53,227 bases of DNA, from contig NZ_JAHCBF010000013.1 of NCBI RefSeq assembly GCF_018398395.1, positions 1 through 53,227 on the forward strand. The letters are read 5' to 3'. The DNA comes from Croceicoccus gelatinilyticus. GTDB lineage: Bacteria > Pseudomonadota > Alphaproteobacteria > Sphingomonadales > Sphingomonadaceae. A model generated the notes under the pieces. It ran no database searches. It was not told the origin of the DNA and worked only from the letters and a program-made list of their open reading frames with translations. Shown here one piece after another: positions 7,042-15,935 of the stretch; the stretch's first letter is position 1; the number at the start of each line of letters is the position of its first letter. A program made the translations under genes and the position numbers.

Positions 7042-7889
7042 GCCCTGTTGACAAACTGGATTCACAATCGCTGCGAGATGTGATTCAAGATAGCTTTTGC
7101 GGAGGTTATCTTGGCGCGGTTGCTGATGGAGGATGCCGAGTGGGCATTCTTTGAACCCTTTTTGATAGCGATCCGGGGGCAAGGCGGTCGCCCGGCCTCC
7201 AACCACCGCCTTGTTCTCGATGGCATTTTCTGGATTGCTCGAACCGGTGCTGCCTGGCGTGATCTGCCTGAAGAGTTCGGCAAGTGGTCGAGCGTGTATC
7301 GCCAGTTCCGGCGCTGGACCCTGGCCGGACTTTGGGAACTGGTGCTCGATGCCCTCAACGATAGCGGCGCAGCGCCAGACAGCGTCCAGATGATCGACAG
7401 CACCGTGATCCGCGCGCACCACTTGGCAGCGGGCGCAAAAGGGGGACTCAAAGACAGGGTTTTGGCCGTTCAAAAGGTGGCTTCACGTCCAAGATCCACC
7501 TCATTACCAACGCTCACGGCCTCCCTGTCCGGGCGGAAGTAACGGGAGGTGAAGTATCTGACTTCAAAGGCTTCGATGCTCTGGTCGACGATGACCTGCC
7601 GACGGCTCGCGTGTTCCTGGCTGACCGGGGTTATGACAGCGATCATATCCGGGCAACGATCACCGAGCGTGGCGGAACACCAGTGATCCCGGCCAAGGCC
7701 AATCGCAAAGAGCCGATCCCGCACGACACCGTCACCTACGCCTTGCGGAACCGTATTGAGCGGTGCTTCGCCAAGCTCAAATGCTCGCGCCGCCTCGCAA
7801 CCCGATACGACAAAACCTCAGCAAGCTATCTCGGCTTCATACATATCGCCGCCGCCCGCCTCTGGACCAATCAGTTTGTCAACAGGGCC
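7041..7889 (+). mobile_element. IS5-family (IS427-group) element, copy 1
   Basis: 849-bp element with terminal inverted repeats GGCCCTGTTGACAAACTG and its complement at 7872-7889, flanked by TA on both sides (7039-7040, 7890-7891). The single transposase is spread over two frames. It matches the copy at 10275-11123 at every position I compared, in the same orientation, so one is a recent duplicate. Confidence 0.9.
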
Positions 7890-7892
7890 TAG
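7111..7892 (+). CDS. IS5-family transposase, two-frame (copy 1)
   Basis: DDE transposase in two overlapping frames. The first, 7111-7542 (TTG start, GGAGG upstream), has the N-terminal DUF4096-like part and the first aspartate in MIDSTVIRAH. The second, about 7460-7892, has the second aspartate (FLADRGYDSD) and the glutamate (NRIERCFAKLK). A -1 shift at or near TTTT (7460-7463) joins them, giving ...KDRGFGRSKGG. Programmed frameshifting is usual in this group, and both copies carry the same arrangement. The TAG stop is formed by the TA target site plus the flanking G. Confidence 0.85.
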
Positions 7893-8037
7893 GTGGGTGA
7901 AGGTGCGAAGCCGTTCATTGCAACATTGCTAGTGCTTGGCGGAACACTTGCATTCAATCGCGACGCAACTATCCTGCCCCTGACGCTAGGGCATGCTCCT
8001 GCAATATTGGGGCAAAATTGCATTGGAAAGGGGAGCA

Positions 8038-8946
8038 ATGGCGGGAGATAATTACGATAAAATAGTCGGGACCCTCAATTACTTTGAAACCCGCAAAGCG
8101 AATCAATCTCTCGATAACATCACTGACCAACTGCAACGGCAGGAACAGCAGCGCCGCAACGAAGAATATGCTCAGCGCCAAGCTGAGGACGAATTTCTCG
8201 AACTTTGCCAACGTTTCGAAGCACTCGCGCAGTCAAAGCCTTCACCTAGGACTTATTACGATAGTGAAGTCCTGCGCGTGCGATTGAAAGATTTCGACGA
8301 CAGCTTCTTGAGCGATTTCATGCTGCGCGAAAGGCTTTCCAAGATGCGGGAAGGCGCTACAGACATGCGCAACAACTTCGCTGCCAATTTGGGCCTTGAG
8401 AATCAGCGCAAGGTCAACGTCCTGTTCGAAGTGCCCGAAAAACTTGCCGCGGCGCGGGTGCAATATCTTGCCACTGCCGCTTACGAGGCAACGAAAGATA
8501 AGCGATGGCTGGGTGCCCTTGGCGTTGGAGGCTTGGCCATTGCGGTAGGCTTGCTGCTGCTCGCATGGTGGATTGCTTTGGCTTGGGATACCATTTTCGT
8601 CACAGTCCTAGACGGACGGCAGTCCTACTTGCTTGCCCCAACGCTCGCGACGGTGGGCACGGCGATGTTGGCTTACTTGCTTTTTAGTCGCTTTCTCGAG
8701 CGCCGCAGGGCTAGAAAGGCATTGGCGAAAGCAAGTTCCGAAATGGATTATTTGGATCACTATCCACTTCTGACGCCCGGAGCGTCGCGTAAGCGGCTAC
8801 AACAGGCGAAGAAAGATGCGGATTGGGCGATGATCGATGAAGATCCCCACGCCATCGATCCGTCGACGCAAGCCAGCCTTCGCGAAGGCATCAGCAAGCT
8901 GGAACGCAAGCTGGCAATCAGTCGGGAATATACGTTCGGTTCATAG
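8038..8946 (+). CDS. Coiled-coil membrane protein (302 aa)
   Basis: ATG 8038 has a strong GGGGAG 6 bases upstream; the frame is open from 7993. Residues 15-65 are a charged coiled coil (LQRQEQQRRNEEYAQRQAEDE). Two transmembrane segments follow at about residues 160-185 (LGVGGLAIAVGLLLLAWWIA) and 200-220 (LLAPTLATVGTAMLAYLLF). The cytoplasmic tail is basic. No enzyme motif is visible. It is the first of two cargo genes between the IS5-type copies, convergent with the second. It could be a membrane effector or sensor, but no defence family was recognised. Confidence 0.7.
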   Translation: MAGDNYDKIVGTLNYFETRKANQSLDNITDQLQRQEQQRRNEEYAQRQAEDEFLELCQRFEALAQSKPSPRTYYDSEVLRVRLKDFDDSFLSDFMLRERLSKMREGATDMRNNFAANLGLENQRKVNVLFEVPEKLAAARVQYLATAAYEATKDKRWLGALGVGGLAIAVGLLLLAWWIALAWDTIFVTVLDGRQSYLLAPTLATVGTAMLAYLLFSRFLERRRARKALAKASSEMDYLDHYPLLTPGASRKRLQQAKKDADWAMIDEDPHAIDPSTQASLREGISKLERKLAISREYTFGS

Positions 8947-8971
8947 AAAGGCACCCGCTCGTCCGACGAAT

Positions 8972-9922
8972 TTACCTGTCAGGCGTACCCCAGCCCCCGC
9001 CGTTTTCCCTATAGGCGATAATCGTCGCCAGCCAAGCAATACGCTCGATATAGTCGTTTTGAGTAAACTCACCTGTGGGTGGCTCATCGTCAGCGCGGTC
9101 CATCCCGATCAGGTCGTCATGCCCCGCCTCGCCCTGCGACAAAAGCTTGTTATTCATCTCCTTAAGATTCAGTTCGATGAATTCGAGCAATTCCTCATCG
9201 CTGCGCTTGGTGAAATAGGGAAGATAGCAGGGATGCTGTACGCTGAGATCGAAAGTGTTTTCGCCATACAGGTCGTTACCTCTGGCCTCGGCAACCTCGT
9301 CCGGATTGGAGCAGCGAAAAGACAACGGCACTCCGCCAGACGGCCAATACTTATTTCCCCCGTAGCGATTGTCCTCGCGCACTCGGCGTACGCCGACCTT
9401 GGTAAGAGAACGCTCGCTCTGCATGTCGGCGACCATATTGCGATAGCGCCCGGCACCGTCATTCTGGCCTAATGCATCCATGATATTCGAGACGTTGGCG
9501 AGAGTGCGCAACTGTTCAGCGAAGGTCAGCTGACTTTCGGGAGGCTCACGTAAATGAGGTAATGGACGTCCCCAAGACCGTTCCAGGTCCCGGATTTCAG
9601 CCTCGGTCTTTTGCTCACTCTCTCCACTGATCAGCTTGCTGACGCGTTCTTCCATGGTTCCCTGCGTCGTGGCGAAACGGAGCGCCCAAATCCAGCGGCC
9701 GTACGCGCTGTTCTTCCGCATCGTTTCCTGCGTCCCGTTGGGCCCTAAAGCCGTGTCGATTTCATTCCTGACACAGTCGGCATCGAGTGCGCGCAGGCAA
9801 TCCTCACCGAGCGAAAACCCGCGATAGGCGCTCCAGGCACCATAGCTTGACGTGAATCCCATGAGCGCCACTGCACCAACAATCAAAGCGCCGATATCGA
9901 TCCCCAAGCCCGTTTTGAACAA
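8972..9922 (-). CDS. Membrane-anchored protein of unknown function (316 aa)
   Basis: TTG start at 9922 with AGGGGGA 7 bases upstream on the - strand. One N-terminal membrane anchor (IDIGALIVGAVALMGFTSSYG) is followed by a long soluble, probably periplasmic, domain. That domain has four cysteines in two pairs (CLRALDADC; CSNPDEV...HPCYLP), which suggests disulfides. Convergent with the coiled-coil membrane gene at 8038; 25 bases separate them. Both lie between the IS5-type copies and may act together. No family recognised. Confidence 0.7.
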   Translation of the reverse strand: MFKTGLGIDIGALIVGAVALMGFTSSYGAWSAYRGFSLGEDCLRALDADCVRNEIDTALGPNGTQETMRKNSAYGRWIWALRFATTQGTMEERVSKLISGESEQKTEAEIRDLERSWGRPLPHLREPPESQLTFAEQLRTLANVSNIMDALGQNDGAGRYRNMVADMQSERSLTKVGVRRVREDNRYGGNKYWPSGGVPLSFRCSNPDEVAEARGNDLYGENTFDLSVQHPCYLPYFTKRSDEELLEFIELNLKEMNNKLLSQGEAGHDDLIGMDRADDEPPTGEFTQNDYIERIAWLATIIAYRENGGGWGTPDR

Positions 9923-10274
9923 ATTGACGTCCCCCTAATCTGTCAGTGCTGGCGCAGTCTGCGACGACTATCCCGCCGCAAAACTAATATTCAAATTGTG
10001 GAGGTCAAGTTTCCACGTGGTTTCAGAAGATCGGCGATACTATAACGTGGTCCGTATCGGTGGGGCTCCAACGTCTCAAACCTGCGGTAAGAATTATGTG
10101 GTTGTCTCAGTTTTGCGGGGTATCAATCAGCGCCATGTGGCTTCCTCATTTTGCCAAGAATGGCCCAGCGCTGCCCGCCGGCTTTCATGCGAAACGCAAT
10201 CTTGTCGGAATGACCTAGATGGGGCGGCAAGCGGCCTGACGTTTTTAGGAAACAGTCCACGGCAATGCTGTCTA
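9923..10274. other. Gene-free stretch between cargo and IS copy 2
   Basis: 352 bases with no convincing gene. It must hold the promoter of the - strand gene at 9922; an AT-rich segment around 9980-10005 (on the - strand, TTGAAT followed 17 bases later by ATAGTC) is a weak candidate. On the - strand, about 10125-10270 encodes GRLPPHLGHSDKIAF in an open frame running into the IS, which looks like a cut gene remnant of unidentified origin. Confidence 0.4.
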
Positions 10275-11123
10275 GGCCCTGTTGACAAACTGGATTCACA
10301 ATCGCTGCGAGATGTGATTCAAGATAGCTTTTGCGGAGGTTATCTTGGCGCGGTTGCTGATGGAGGATGCCGAGTGGGCATTCTTTGAACCCTTTTTGAT
10401 AGCGATCCGGGGGCAAGGCGGTCGCCCGGCCTCCAACCACCGCCTTGTTCTCGATGGCATTTTCTGGATTGCTCGAACCGGTGCTGCCTGGCGTGATCTG
10501 CCTGAAGAGTTCGGCAAGTGGTCGAGCGTGTATCGCCAGTTCCGGCGCTGGACCCTGGCCGGACTTTGGGAACTGGTGCTCGATGCCCTCAACGATAGCG
10601 GCGCAGCGCCAGACAGCGTCCAGATGATCGACAGCACCGTGATCCGCGCGCACCACTTGGCAGCGGGCGCAAAAGGGGGACTCAAAGACAGGGTTTTGGC
10701 CGTTCAAAAGGTGGCTTCACGTCCAAGATCCACCTCATTACCAACGCTCACGGCCTCCCTGTCCGGGCGGAAGTAACGGGAGGTGAAGTATCTGACTTCA
10801 AAGGCTTCGATGCTCTGGTCGACGATGACCTGCCGACGGCTCGCGTGTTCCTGGCTGACCGGGGTTATGACAGCGATCATATCCGGGCAACGATCACCGA
10901 GCGTGGCGGAACACCAGTGATCCCGGCCAAGGCCAATCGCAAAGAGCCGATCCCGCACGACACCGTCACCTACGCCTTGCGGAACCGTATTGAGCGGTGC
11001 TTCGCCAAGCTCAAATGCTCGCGCCGCCTCGCAACCCGATACGACAAAACCTCAGCAAGCTATCTCGGCTTCATACATATCGCCGCCGCCCGCCTCTGGA
11101 CCAATCAGTTTGTCAACAGGGCC
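10275..11123 (+). mobile_element. IS5-family (IS427-group) element, copy 2
   Basis: 849 bp, same ends as copy 1, flanked by TA (10273-10274 and 11124-11125; the wider context is CTAG on both sides). Direct orientation with copy 1, separated by 2385 bp that carry two genes. Recombination between the copies would excise one IS and the two genes as a circle. The pair could also move as a composite transposon. Confidence 0.9.
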
Positions 11124-11126
11124 TAG
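10345..11126 (+). CDS. IS5-family transposase, two-frame (copy 2)
   Basis: Same protein as in copy 1. The first frame is 10345-10776 (TTG start, MIDSTVIRAH); the second runs to 11126 (FLADRGYDSD, NRIERCFAKLK), joined by a -1 shift at the TTTT around 10694-10697. The stop codon TAG is again supplied by the target TA plus a flanking G. Confidence 0.85.
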
Positions 11127-11280
11127 TTGCGACACCGATGAATGCGACGACTGGCACGAGATGCACGCGGCGCATTGAGGCCTGGGAAGGACAAGCCTTC
11201 CAGCTGTCGCCAGCACACCAGCAGTTCAATCAATTTGAATGATTTTTGAGATGCAAATTAGCTTTGAAGGGAAAAATGAA

Positions 11281-11853
11281 ATGAAGATCTCCGCAACTCT
11301 CCCCGCCGGTCGCTATGTCGTTTCTTGCCTCGGCGATTGCGGCGAAGTTGGCGATACATTCGTCGAAGCCTTTTCTTTCCCCGCCGAGCCAGTCGTCGAA
11401 TTCGAGCACAACGGCCAGCCCGCAGTCGCAGTGCGCATCGGCGCCAACCGCGCAGGCAACGGTTTGCGTACGATCGGTCTCGGCGCAAACGGTCTCCTGC
11501 TGGCGCCCATCGAATCGAATGACGATGGCATTCTCGTCTTCCTCCCGGCTGAAGCGGACCAGGAGAGCGAACAGAGCTATGCCTCGCCCCACGTCGACGG
11601 ACTAACCGTCATCGAGCAGGCCGAAGACTTCATCGTCAGCTTCTCCGACCATACCCTGACCGTCGGCAATGTCTCTTTCGATGCTGGCGGCAATGGCAGC
11701 TTCGCCGTCAACGACAACGTCGTCGACATGGACGACCCGGCGATGATCGCGAAATATAGCTTCAACGAAGCCGAGATGGATGAACACGGCTTCGTTGATC
11801 CTGTCGATGAAGACTTCGTGACGCTCTACTACAGCGCACCGCTCGCCGCTTAA
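11281..11853 (+). CDS. Hypothetical beta-rich protein (190 aa)
   Basis: ATG 11281 follows GAAGGGAAAAATGAA; the frame is open from 11239 but this leader decides the start. The product begins MKISATLPAGRYVVSCLGD, is acidic, and alternates short hydrophobic strands (GLGANGLLLAPIESNDDGIL, FIVSFSDHTLTVGNVSF). It ends SAPLAA, like the PLAA tails of the 1585 and 17295 proteins. The GRYVV followed by LLLAP(I)ES layout recalls their GLYA...VPV(E/D)TDE pattern, so distant relation is possible but unproven. Confidence 0.65.
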   Translation: MKISATLPAGRYVVSCLGDCGEVGDTFVEAFSFPAEPVVEFEHNGQPAVAVRIGANRAGNGLRTIGLGANGLLLAPIESNDDGILVFLPAEADQESEQSYASPHVDGLTVIEQAEDFIVSFSDHTLTVGNVSFDAGGNGSFAVNDNVVDMDDPAMIAKYSFNEAEMDEHGFVDPVDEDFVTLYYSAPLAA

Positions 11854-11876
11854 CCCGTCGACGCCTGAAAAGAGAG

Positions 11877-11906
11877 AAGCCGCATCCCGGACAAGGGGTG
11901 CGGCTT
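11877..11906 (+). terminator. Hairpin terminator
   Basis: AAGCCGCA (11877-11884) pairs with TGCGGCTT (11899-11906), followed by a short pyrimidine-rich tail. It lies 24 bases after the stop of the 11281 gene. Confidence 0.6.
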
Positions 11907-11954
11907 CTGTCATGTCGACGGCCTTAGATGCACGCAACCTGACGATCCTCAAAC

Positions 11955-11983
11955 GTCCTGCCTTCTAGACCCCATCCTAAAAG
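11955..11983 (+). promoter_or_regulatory. Promoter, CATCCTAAAAG type
   Basis: The -10-like TAAAAG (11978-11983) is preceded by CATCC as at other operon starts here. The -35 is weak (GTCCTG). It would drive the 421-residue gene at 12053, 70 bases downstream. Confidence 0.5.
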
Positions 11984-12052
11984 TGTTTGTGGCTACCCGC
12001 TCAGACGGGGTACCATTACGCCAACACTCACTGATCGAGGAATGGAAGGCCA

Positions 12053-13318
12053 ATGTTCGAGACGGTAGACAGCAAGCACAGGATCGCCGCAGGGAAATAC
12101 GTCGTTGGTGCTTTCAGGCCCGTGGCGACAAACCGGAATTCGCGGGACGTCACCGAGATAATCACAGCAGCAGCCCTTGCACTCGAACAGGGCACGAAAG
12201 ACGCTGGCCAACTGAAGGCAGAGAACCTTCTCGATGGCGTTTCGGCAGAAGGCCGGATATTCCGCCGCGCGACAGCCCGCTACCTGAGCGAAGTCGAGAG
12301 CCAGAGTAAGATCAGGGCCAGCAACGCGCCGGACAAGATCCTCTATGTCCAGCCTGACGTCGAGGTCACCGGCACCACCCGTCTCGATACCGAACAAGGT
12401 ATCGCTATGATCGTCACCGACACCAGCCTGCAGATAATCGCAACCCGTGTCACTGACGCCATTACGCGCGGCGACGACACCGATCTCTCGCCTGGCGAGA
12501 AAGCCCTCTACGCAGAGTACGGTGTGACGGACGGCGCCCGCGAAACCATCGCACACCTCGCCGAGGGCAAGTACGAACAGCTCAACGAGGAAGAGCAGCT
12601 TGTCTACGACGCCGTGCTCTTCGATCCCTCCTTCAGTCCCGAGATGAAGGAAGCCATCACCGACCAGGCCTCGGCCATCGAGAAGGTCAGGGCCATGGAG
12701 GCGGCTGGCATCAAGCAGCTTGCAGCGCTCGAACACGCCGAGCCGGGCCGGGACCATTTCCGCGAGATCTCGGAGGAATCATGGGACAAGGCCCAGCGGT
12801 TCTATGCCGGAAACGCGCTCCCGAATGAATTTCCGCCCCTCCAGAAGGAAGTCCTCGAGGCTTTCGTCGAATTTCGTAGCCCGCGTACCGACGCCGGCGA
12901 GCTCATCATCCAGAAGTGCGACCTTCTCGCTGCCGCCCGCTTCCTCGACGATGCCAAGGGCACCTATTGCGAGCCTGCTGTCGCGCTTCCCATGATGCTG
13001 ACCGACGTGAACCTCCAGCTCGAGGCTTCCGACGAGTTCCACAATCCCAAGCGCGGCGGTCCCGCTGACTGGGATGACAACGAGCAGATCATGCGCGGCA
13101 ACTTCCATTTGGTGAGCGAGCCAGCTGAAGCCCGCATGGCTCACGAGATGTTCACCGGCGGTGGAGCCTCGGCGCTCGAGAAGCTGCGGATCGCTGCGAC
13201 CTATCCCGAACCCCAGAGCGTCCTGAACCGGCAGGTAGAGATCGAACGCCCCCGAACCGCCGACCAGCACGCGATGGCAGCAGCAGCGGCAGCTGCCCAG
13301 ATGAGTATGGGAGGATGA
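12053..13318 (+). CDS. Hypothetical protein (421 aa)
   Basis: ATG 12053 with GAAGG 4 bases upstream. Large soluble, acidic protein without transmembrane segments. The N-terminus has IAAGKYVVGAFRPVATNR; the middle is helical with repeated glutamate-rich segments (YEQLNEEEQLVYDAV). The C-terminus has an alanine run (MAAAAAAAQMSMGG). No catalytic motif recognised. It stands alone between a CATCCTAAAAG promoter and a strong terminator, so it is a single-gene transcription unit. Confidence 0.7.
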   Translation: MFETVDSKHRIAAGKYVVGAFRPVATNRNSRDVTEIITAAALALEQGTKDAGQLKAENLLDGVSAEGRIFRRATARYLSEVESQSKIRASNAPDKILYVQPDVEVTGTTRLDTEQGIAMIVTDTSLQIIATRVTDAITRGDDTDLSPGEKALYAEYGVTDGARETIAHLAEGKYEQLNEEEQLVYDAVLFDPSFSPEMKEAITDQASAIEKVRAMEAAGIKQLAALEHAEPGRDHFREISEESWDKAQRFYAGNALPNEFPPLQKEVLEAFVEFRSPRTDAGELIIQKCDLLAAARFLDDAKGTYCEPAVALPMMLTDVNLQLEASDEFHNPKRGGPADWDDNEQIMRGNFHLVSEPAEARMAHEMFTGGGASALEKLRIAATYPEPQSVLNRQVEIERPRTADQHAMAAAAAAAQMSMGG

Positions 13319-13361
13319 GCGCCTCCCCGACCTGAAGCGTTACGCCCCCCTGACAGACGAG

Positions 13362-13390
13362 AAAGCGGCCCTTTGCGGGGCCGCTTTTTT
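13362..13390 (+). terminator. Rho-independent terminator
   Basis: AAAGCGGCCC, a short loop, then GGGCCGCTTTTTT; GC-rich stem with a six-T run, 43 bases after the stop of the 12053 gene. Confidence 0.9.
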
Positions 13391-13518
13391 CGTTGGGGGA
13401 CAAGGTGATCGACCAGTCCTGAAAGCCTGCGAGCAGAATTGCCTTATGAAGCGTCCAAGCGAAGGAAAAAGCAAGGGACGTACCGTCACACGAAGTCCAA
13501 CAACCAAGGAGCATGGCC

Positions 13519-13692
13519 ATGGCCCAGCTACTCGAGACCATGAAAGACGATCATACCGATCGGCGGTTCTACATCGATGGTCGGCGCGTCACCGGCGAAG
13601 CTTTCCGCGAGTTCAAGACCTGCCGGCGGCTCGACAGCATGATCACCCGCCGCCGCGGTGATCGCTGGCGCTTCTACACCTCGGCCCGTTGA
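13519..13692 (+). CDS. Small basic protein (57 aa)
   Basis: ATG 13519 with AAGGAG at 13506-13511; an in-frame ATG at 13513 is too close to that site. The product begins MAQLLETMKDDHTDRRFYID and continues with GRRVTGEAFREFKTCRRLD and a basic RRRGDRWRFYTSAR tail. Small basic plasmid protein, possibly nucleic-acid binding. No family recognised. It ends 92 bases before the lipoprotein gene. Confidence 0.6.
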   Translation: MAQLLETMKDDHTDRRFYIDGRRVTGEAFREFKTCRRLDSMITRRRGDRWRFYTSAR

Positions 13693-13784
13693 GGCCTCTC
13701 GCGGATATCTGCCCCGGTCGTTTGACGGGGCGGAATCCGATTTTCTACAGGCTGACACCAGCCGCATTACCAAGAGTATTTGAT

Positions 13785-14309
13785 ATGTTCCGTTCCTTCT
13801 TCGCCGCCATGGCACTCTTCCTCGCCTGCGCCTGCGACCAGGACATCGATAGTCTCATTCCTGAAAGGCGCGAGGCAGCCACCGTCGGCGCCGGTCGCGT
13901 TGAAGACGAGTGGAAGGGCACCGTGATGTCCTTCTGGCGCTGGGAGCCCTTCACGAGCCGTGAGGGCGGTCCGGAAGTCCAGGCAACGCTGGTATGCAAT
14001 TACCGGTCGAAGCCCCTCAAGTCGGACCAGCCGCATCCGATGATCATTCTGAAGAGCCTCGAAGGCGATCTTCCGAAGGGCGAGTTCAAGCTTTCCGATG
14101 GCAAGGTACACGAACTCTACGGCCACGAAGGCCGTTATGCCGAGGACATCTACTTCACCCTTCGCGAAACGACGCTCCAGATCCGGTTCGACGATGACAC
14201 CAACAGCAACCCGCCGGTGCATACGATCGATCTCACTGAAGAGGGGCCGGCTGCCGTCCTCGCAGAATGCCAGGCGCAATTCGACAAGTGGTCGGAGCAG
14301 GTTTTTTGA
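13785..14309 (+). CDS. Putative lipoprotein (174 aa)
   Basis: ATG 13785 is preferred over the longer frame from 13689 because it exposes a lipoprotein signal: MFRSFFAAMALFLACACDQD, with a basic residue, a hydrophobic core and a lipobox-like LAC. Mature part of about 160 residues with a W-x-W element (SFWRWEPF) and predicted beta strands. Likely lipid-anchored in the envelope. The stop overlaps the next start (TTGA). Confidence 0.65.
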   Translation: MFRSFFAAMALFLACACDQDIDSLIPERREAATVGAGRVEDEWKGTVMSFWRWEPFTSREGGPEVQATLVCNYRSKPLKSDQPHPMIILKSLEGDLPKGEFKLSDGKVHELYGHEGRYAEDIYFTLRETTLQIRFDDDTNSNPPVHTIDLTEEGPAAVLAECQAQFDKWSEQVF

Positions 14310-14662
14310 ACCCCGCGATCCCTGTTTTTCCCTTCTTCGAGGCTCCCGATGTCGAGATGGCCTTCGGCTGTCCAATTGAACGGTATCTCGACGTCTCGAA
14401 GGGTGATGCAGAGAAGTTGCTCGAACTGCTGCCTGAAGAGGCGCAGATGACACAGATGCTCATGAACCAGGGACACCTGGGCGAGGAGCAGTTTGGCATG
14501 ACCGGCCGCACCTATGGTGTCGATGCTACCCCTGAGGTCATTCGCAAGACCGTCACGGCGCTGCTCCGGTCTTTCGCGCCCCACCACGAGATCAAGGCCG
14601 CAACAGTTGCTGTTGCGCTCCACAACTGGTTTCCCAAGGCGGCTGGCACCCAGCCGGCCTGA
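14306..14662 (+). CDS. Hypothetical protein, coupled to the lipoprotein gene (118 aa)
   Basis: TTG 14306 overlaps the preceding stop as TTGA, with GGAG about 8 bases upstream; earlier in-frame starts lie inside the lipoprotein gene. The product begins MNPAIPVFPFFEAPDVEMAF and includes DAEKLLELLPEEAQMTQML. Soluble, helical, acidic. No family recognised. Coupling suggests a shared role with the lipoprotein. Confidence 0.6.
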   Translation: MNPAIPVFPFFEAPDVEMAFGCPIERYLDVSKGDAEKLLELLPEEAQMTQMLMNQGHLGEEQFGMTGRTYGVDATPEVIRKTVTALLRSFAPHHEIKAATVAVALHNWFPKAAGTQPA

Positions 14663-14707
14663 GGCCTGTCGGTCATCCCTGACATCAGTTAATGAAGGGA
14701 AAACGAG

Positions 14708-14899
14708 ATGCAGCAGACAGCCCGGCCCAAGGCGACCTTCCTCGGCATCAAGAAAAGCGCTTGGGAGACCTTCATCATTGTTGCTCCGTTTGCCTGCATC
14801 GGCGCGTTGACGCTCGCAGGAATGGTCCTCTCCGGCATCCACGAGATCGAGCGCGCTAACGAGGCCGCCACGGTCAGTAAACCGTGCGCCCTGTCCTGA
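14708..14899 (+). CDS. Small single-pass membrane protein (63 aa)
   Basis: ATG 14708 follows GAAGGGAAAACGAG. One transmembrane helix at about residues 22-42 (FIIVAPFACIGALTLAGMVL), with a basic N-terminal side (RPKATFLGIKKSAWE). A terminator follows 23 bases after the stop. Function unknown. Confidence 0.65.
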   Translation: MQQTARPKATFLGIKKSAWETFIIVAPFACIGALTLAGMVLSGIHEIERANEAATVSKPCALS

Positions 14900-14922
14900 A
14901 GCCTGAATAGCGATAACCAGAG

Positions 14923-14955
14923 AGGCGCAGTCCCAAACGGGGCTGCGCCTTTTTT
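14923..14955 (+). terminator. Rho-independent terminator
   Basis: AGGCGCAG (14923-14930) and CTGCGCCT (14943-14950) with a following T-run. Confidence 0.9.
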
Positions 14956-15041
14956 CATGTCAGCGCATTCGCCCGGCCGCTGGCCCCGGGCGATCCCCAC
15001 GAGGGGCTTCCCTTTGCATTTTCAAAGTGAAGGGAAAACAC

Positions 15042-15380
15042 ATGAACGGTGCAGCCATCAGCGGCCTCCTCAACCTCATGAGCAACGTGCGCGCAGGCCA
15101 CGAGTGCAACGATGCGAGTTCCACCAGGGCCTTCGCCGGCGATCTCGTCCGCCTGCTCGAGAAAGAGCGCGACCTGGTCATCACCATCGGCGATGAAGTC
15201 CACAAGTTCGATCCAGACGCGCTCGTCGTCGATAGCTTCCGCATCGACTTTGGCAGTGGGACACTCGATCTCAACCAGCTGAACGACGGCACAGATGGCG
15301 AATACACCATCTTGGGCCTGATCGATTGCCCCGGCGATCCGATCGCCGAGACTTTGCAGGTCCGACTTCAGCAAGCCTGA
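15042..15380 (+). CDS. Hypothetical protein (112 aa)
   Basis: ATG 15042 follows GAAGGGAAAACAC; the open frame from 15027 starts inside that leader. The product begins MNGAAISGLLNLMSNVRAGH, with an acidic, strand-rich second half (VDSFRIDFGSGTLDLNQLND). No membrane segment, no known domain. Confidence 0.65.
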   Translation: MNGAAISGLLNLMSNVRAGHECNDASSTRAFAGDLVRLLEKERDLVITIGDEVHKFDPDALVVDSFRIDFGSGTLDLNQLNDGTDGEYTILGLIDCPGDPIAETLQVRLQQA

Positions 15381-15517
15381 AGCGAACCTGGGTCCAACCT
15401 TTCGAAGAACAAGTTGATCGCCCCGGGTGGGTCGAATGGAAAAAGGTCCTTCGGCCCTCAAGGAGCACGTCAAATTGGCACCTCTGCCAGATGGAAAAAC
15501 TGGAGTGAAATGATCAT

Positions 15518-15818
15518 GAGCAAGACCAACAACCAGGCTTACAACTTCACCGTGAAGCAGCTGACCACCGCCGAGAAGGGCAAGACCTCGACCGGCACCG
15601 ACAAGATCAAGTTCCGCGGCGAACTGACCCTGCGCGGTCGCACCGTCGAACGCACGATCGTCGCCATGGGCAAGGCCGCCCAGCTCATCTCGCAGAACAT
15701 GCGCAAGGGCACCAGCCACGAACTGCGCTGCGTCTTCAACCGCGCGCCCGCCAACGAAGGCGGCCAGGGCGGCGAGTTCCTGAGCGTCGTCGCGCTCCCG
15801 CAGCCCAAGGCCGCCTGA
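15518..15818 (+). CDS. Small basic protein, possibly OB-fold-like (99-101 aa)
   Basis: ATG 15518 (or 15512, two codons earlier) lies after CTGGAG; the long frame from 15414 has no ribosome-binding site. The product starts MSKTNNQAYNFTVKQLTTAE and has alternating strands (KFRGELTLRGRTVERTIVAM, HELRCVFNR, GGEFLSVVALP) with lysines and arginines throughout. This reads like a small five-strand barrel and could bind single-stranded nucleic acid. The codon usage is strongly biased, suggesting high expression. The OB-fold idea is a guess. Confidence 0.65.
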
Positions 15819-15853
15819 GGCCGCCGCCTCACCAGCTGATCGCTGAAACGAAG

Positions 15854-15888
15854 ACCCGCCCGGCTCACGCCGAGGCGGGTTTTCTTTT
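15854..15888 (+). terminator. Rho-independent terminator
   Basis: ACCCGCC...GGCGGGT stem (15854-15880) followed by TTTCTTTT. Confidence 0.9.
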
Positions 15889-15935
15889 GTCGGCGCCGAC
15901 GGAAAGCAGGGAAGACGGCCTAAACAGAAACGATT

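Noticed and set aside
9996-10388. 130-codon + strand frame running into IS copy 2
   Set aside because: It crosses the IS border, has no ribosome-binding site and no domain features.
13446-13661. 71-codon + strand frame
   Set aside because: The overlapping frame 13519-13692 has the AAGGAG site and a more natural protein.
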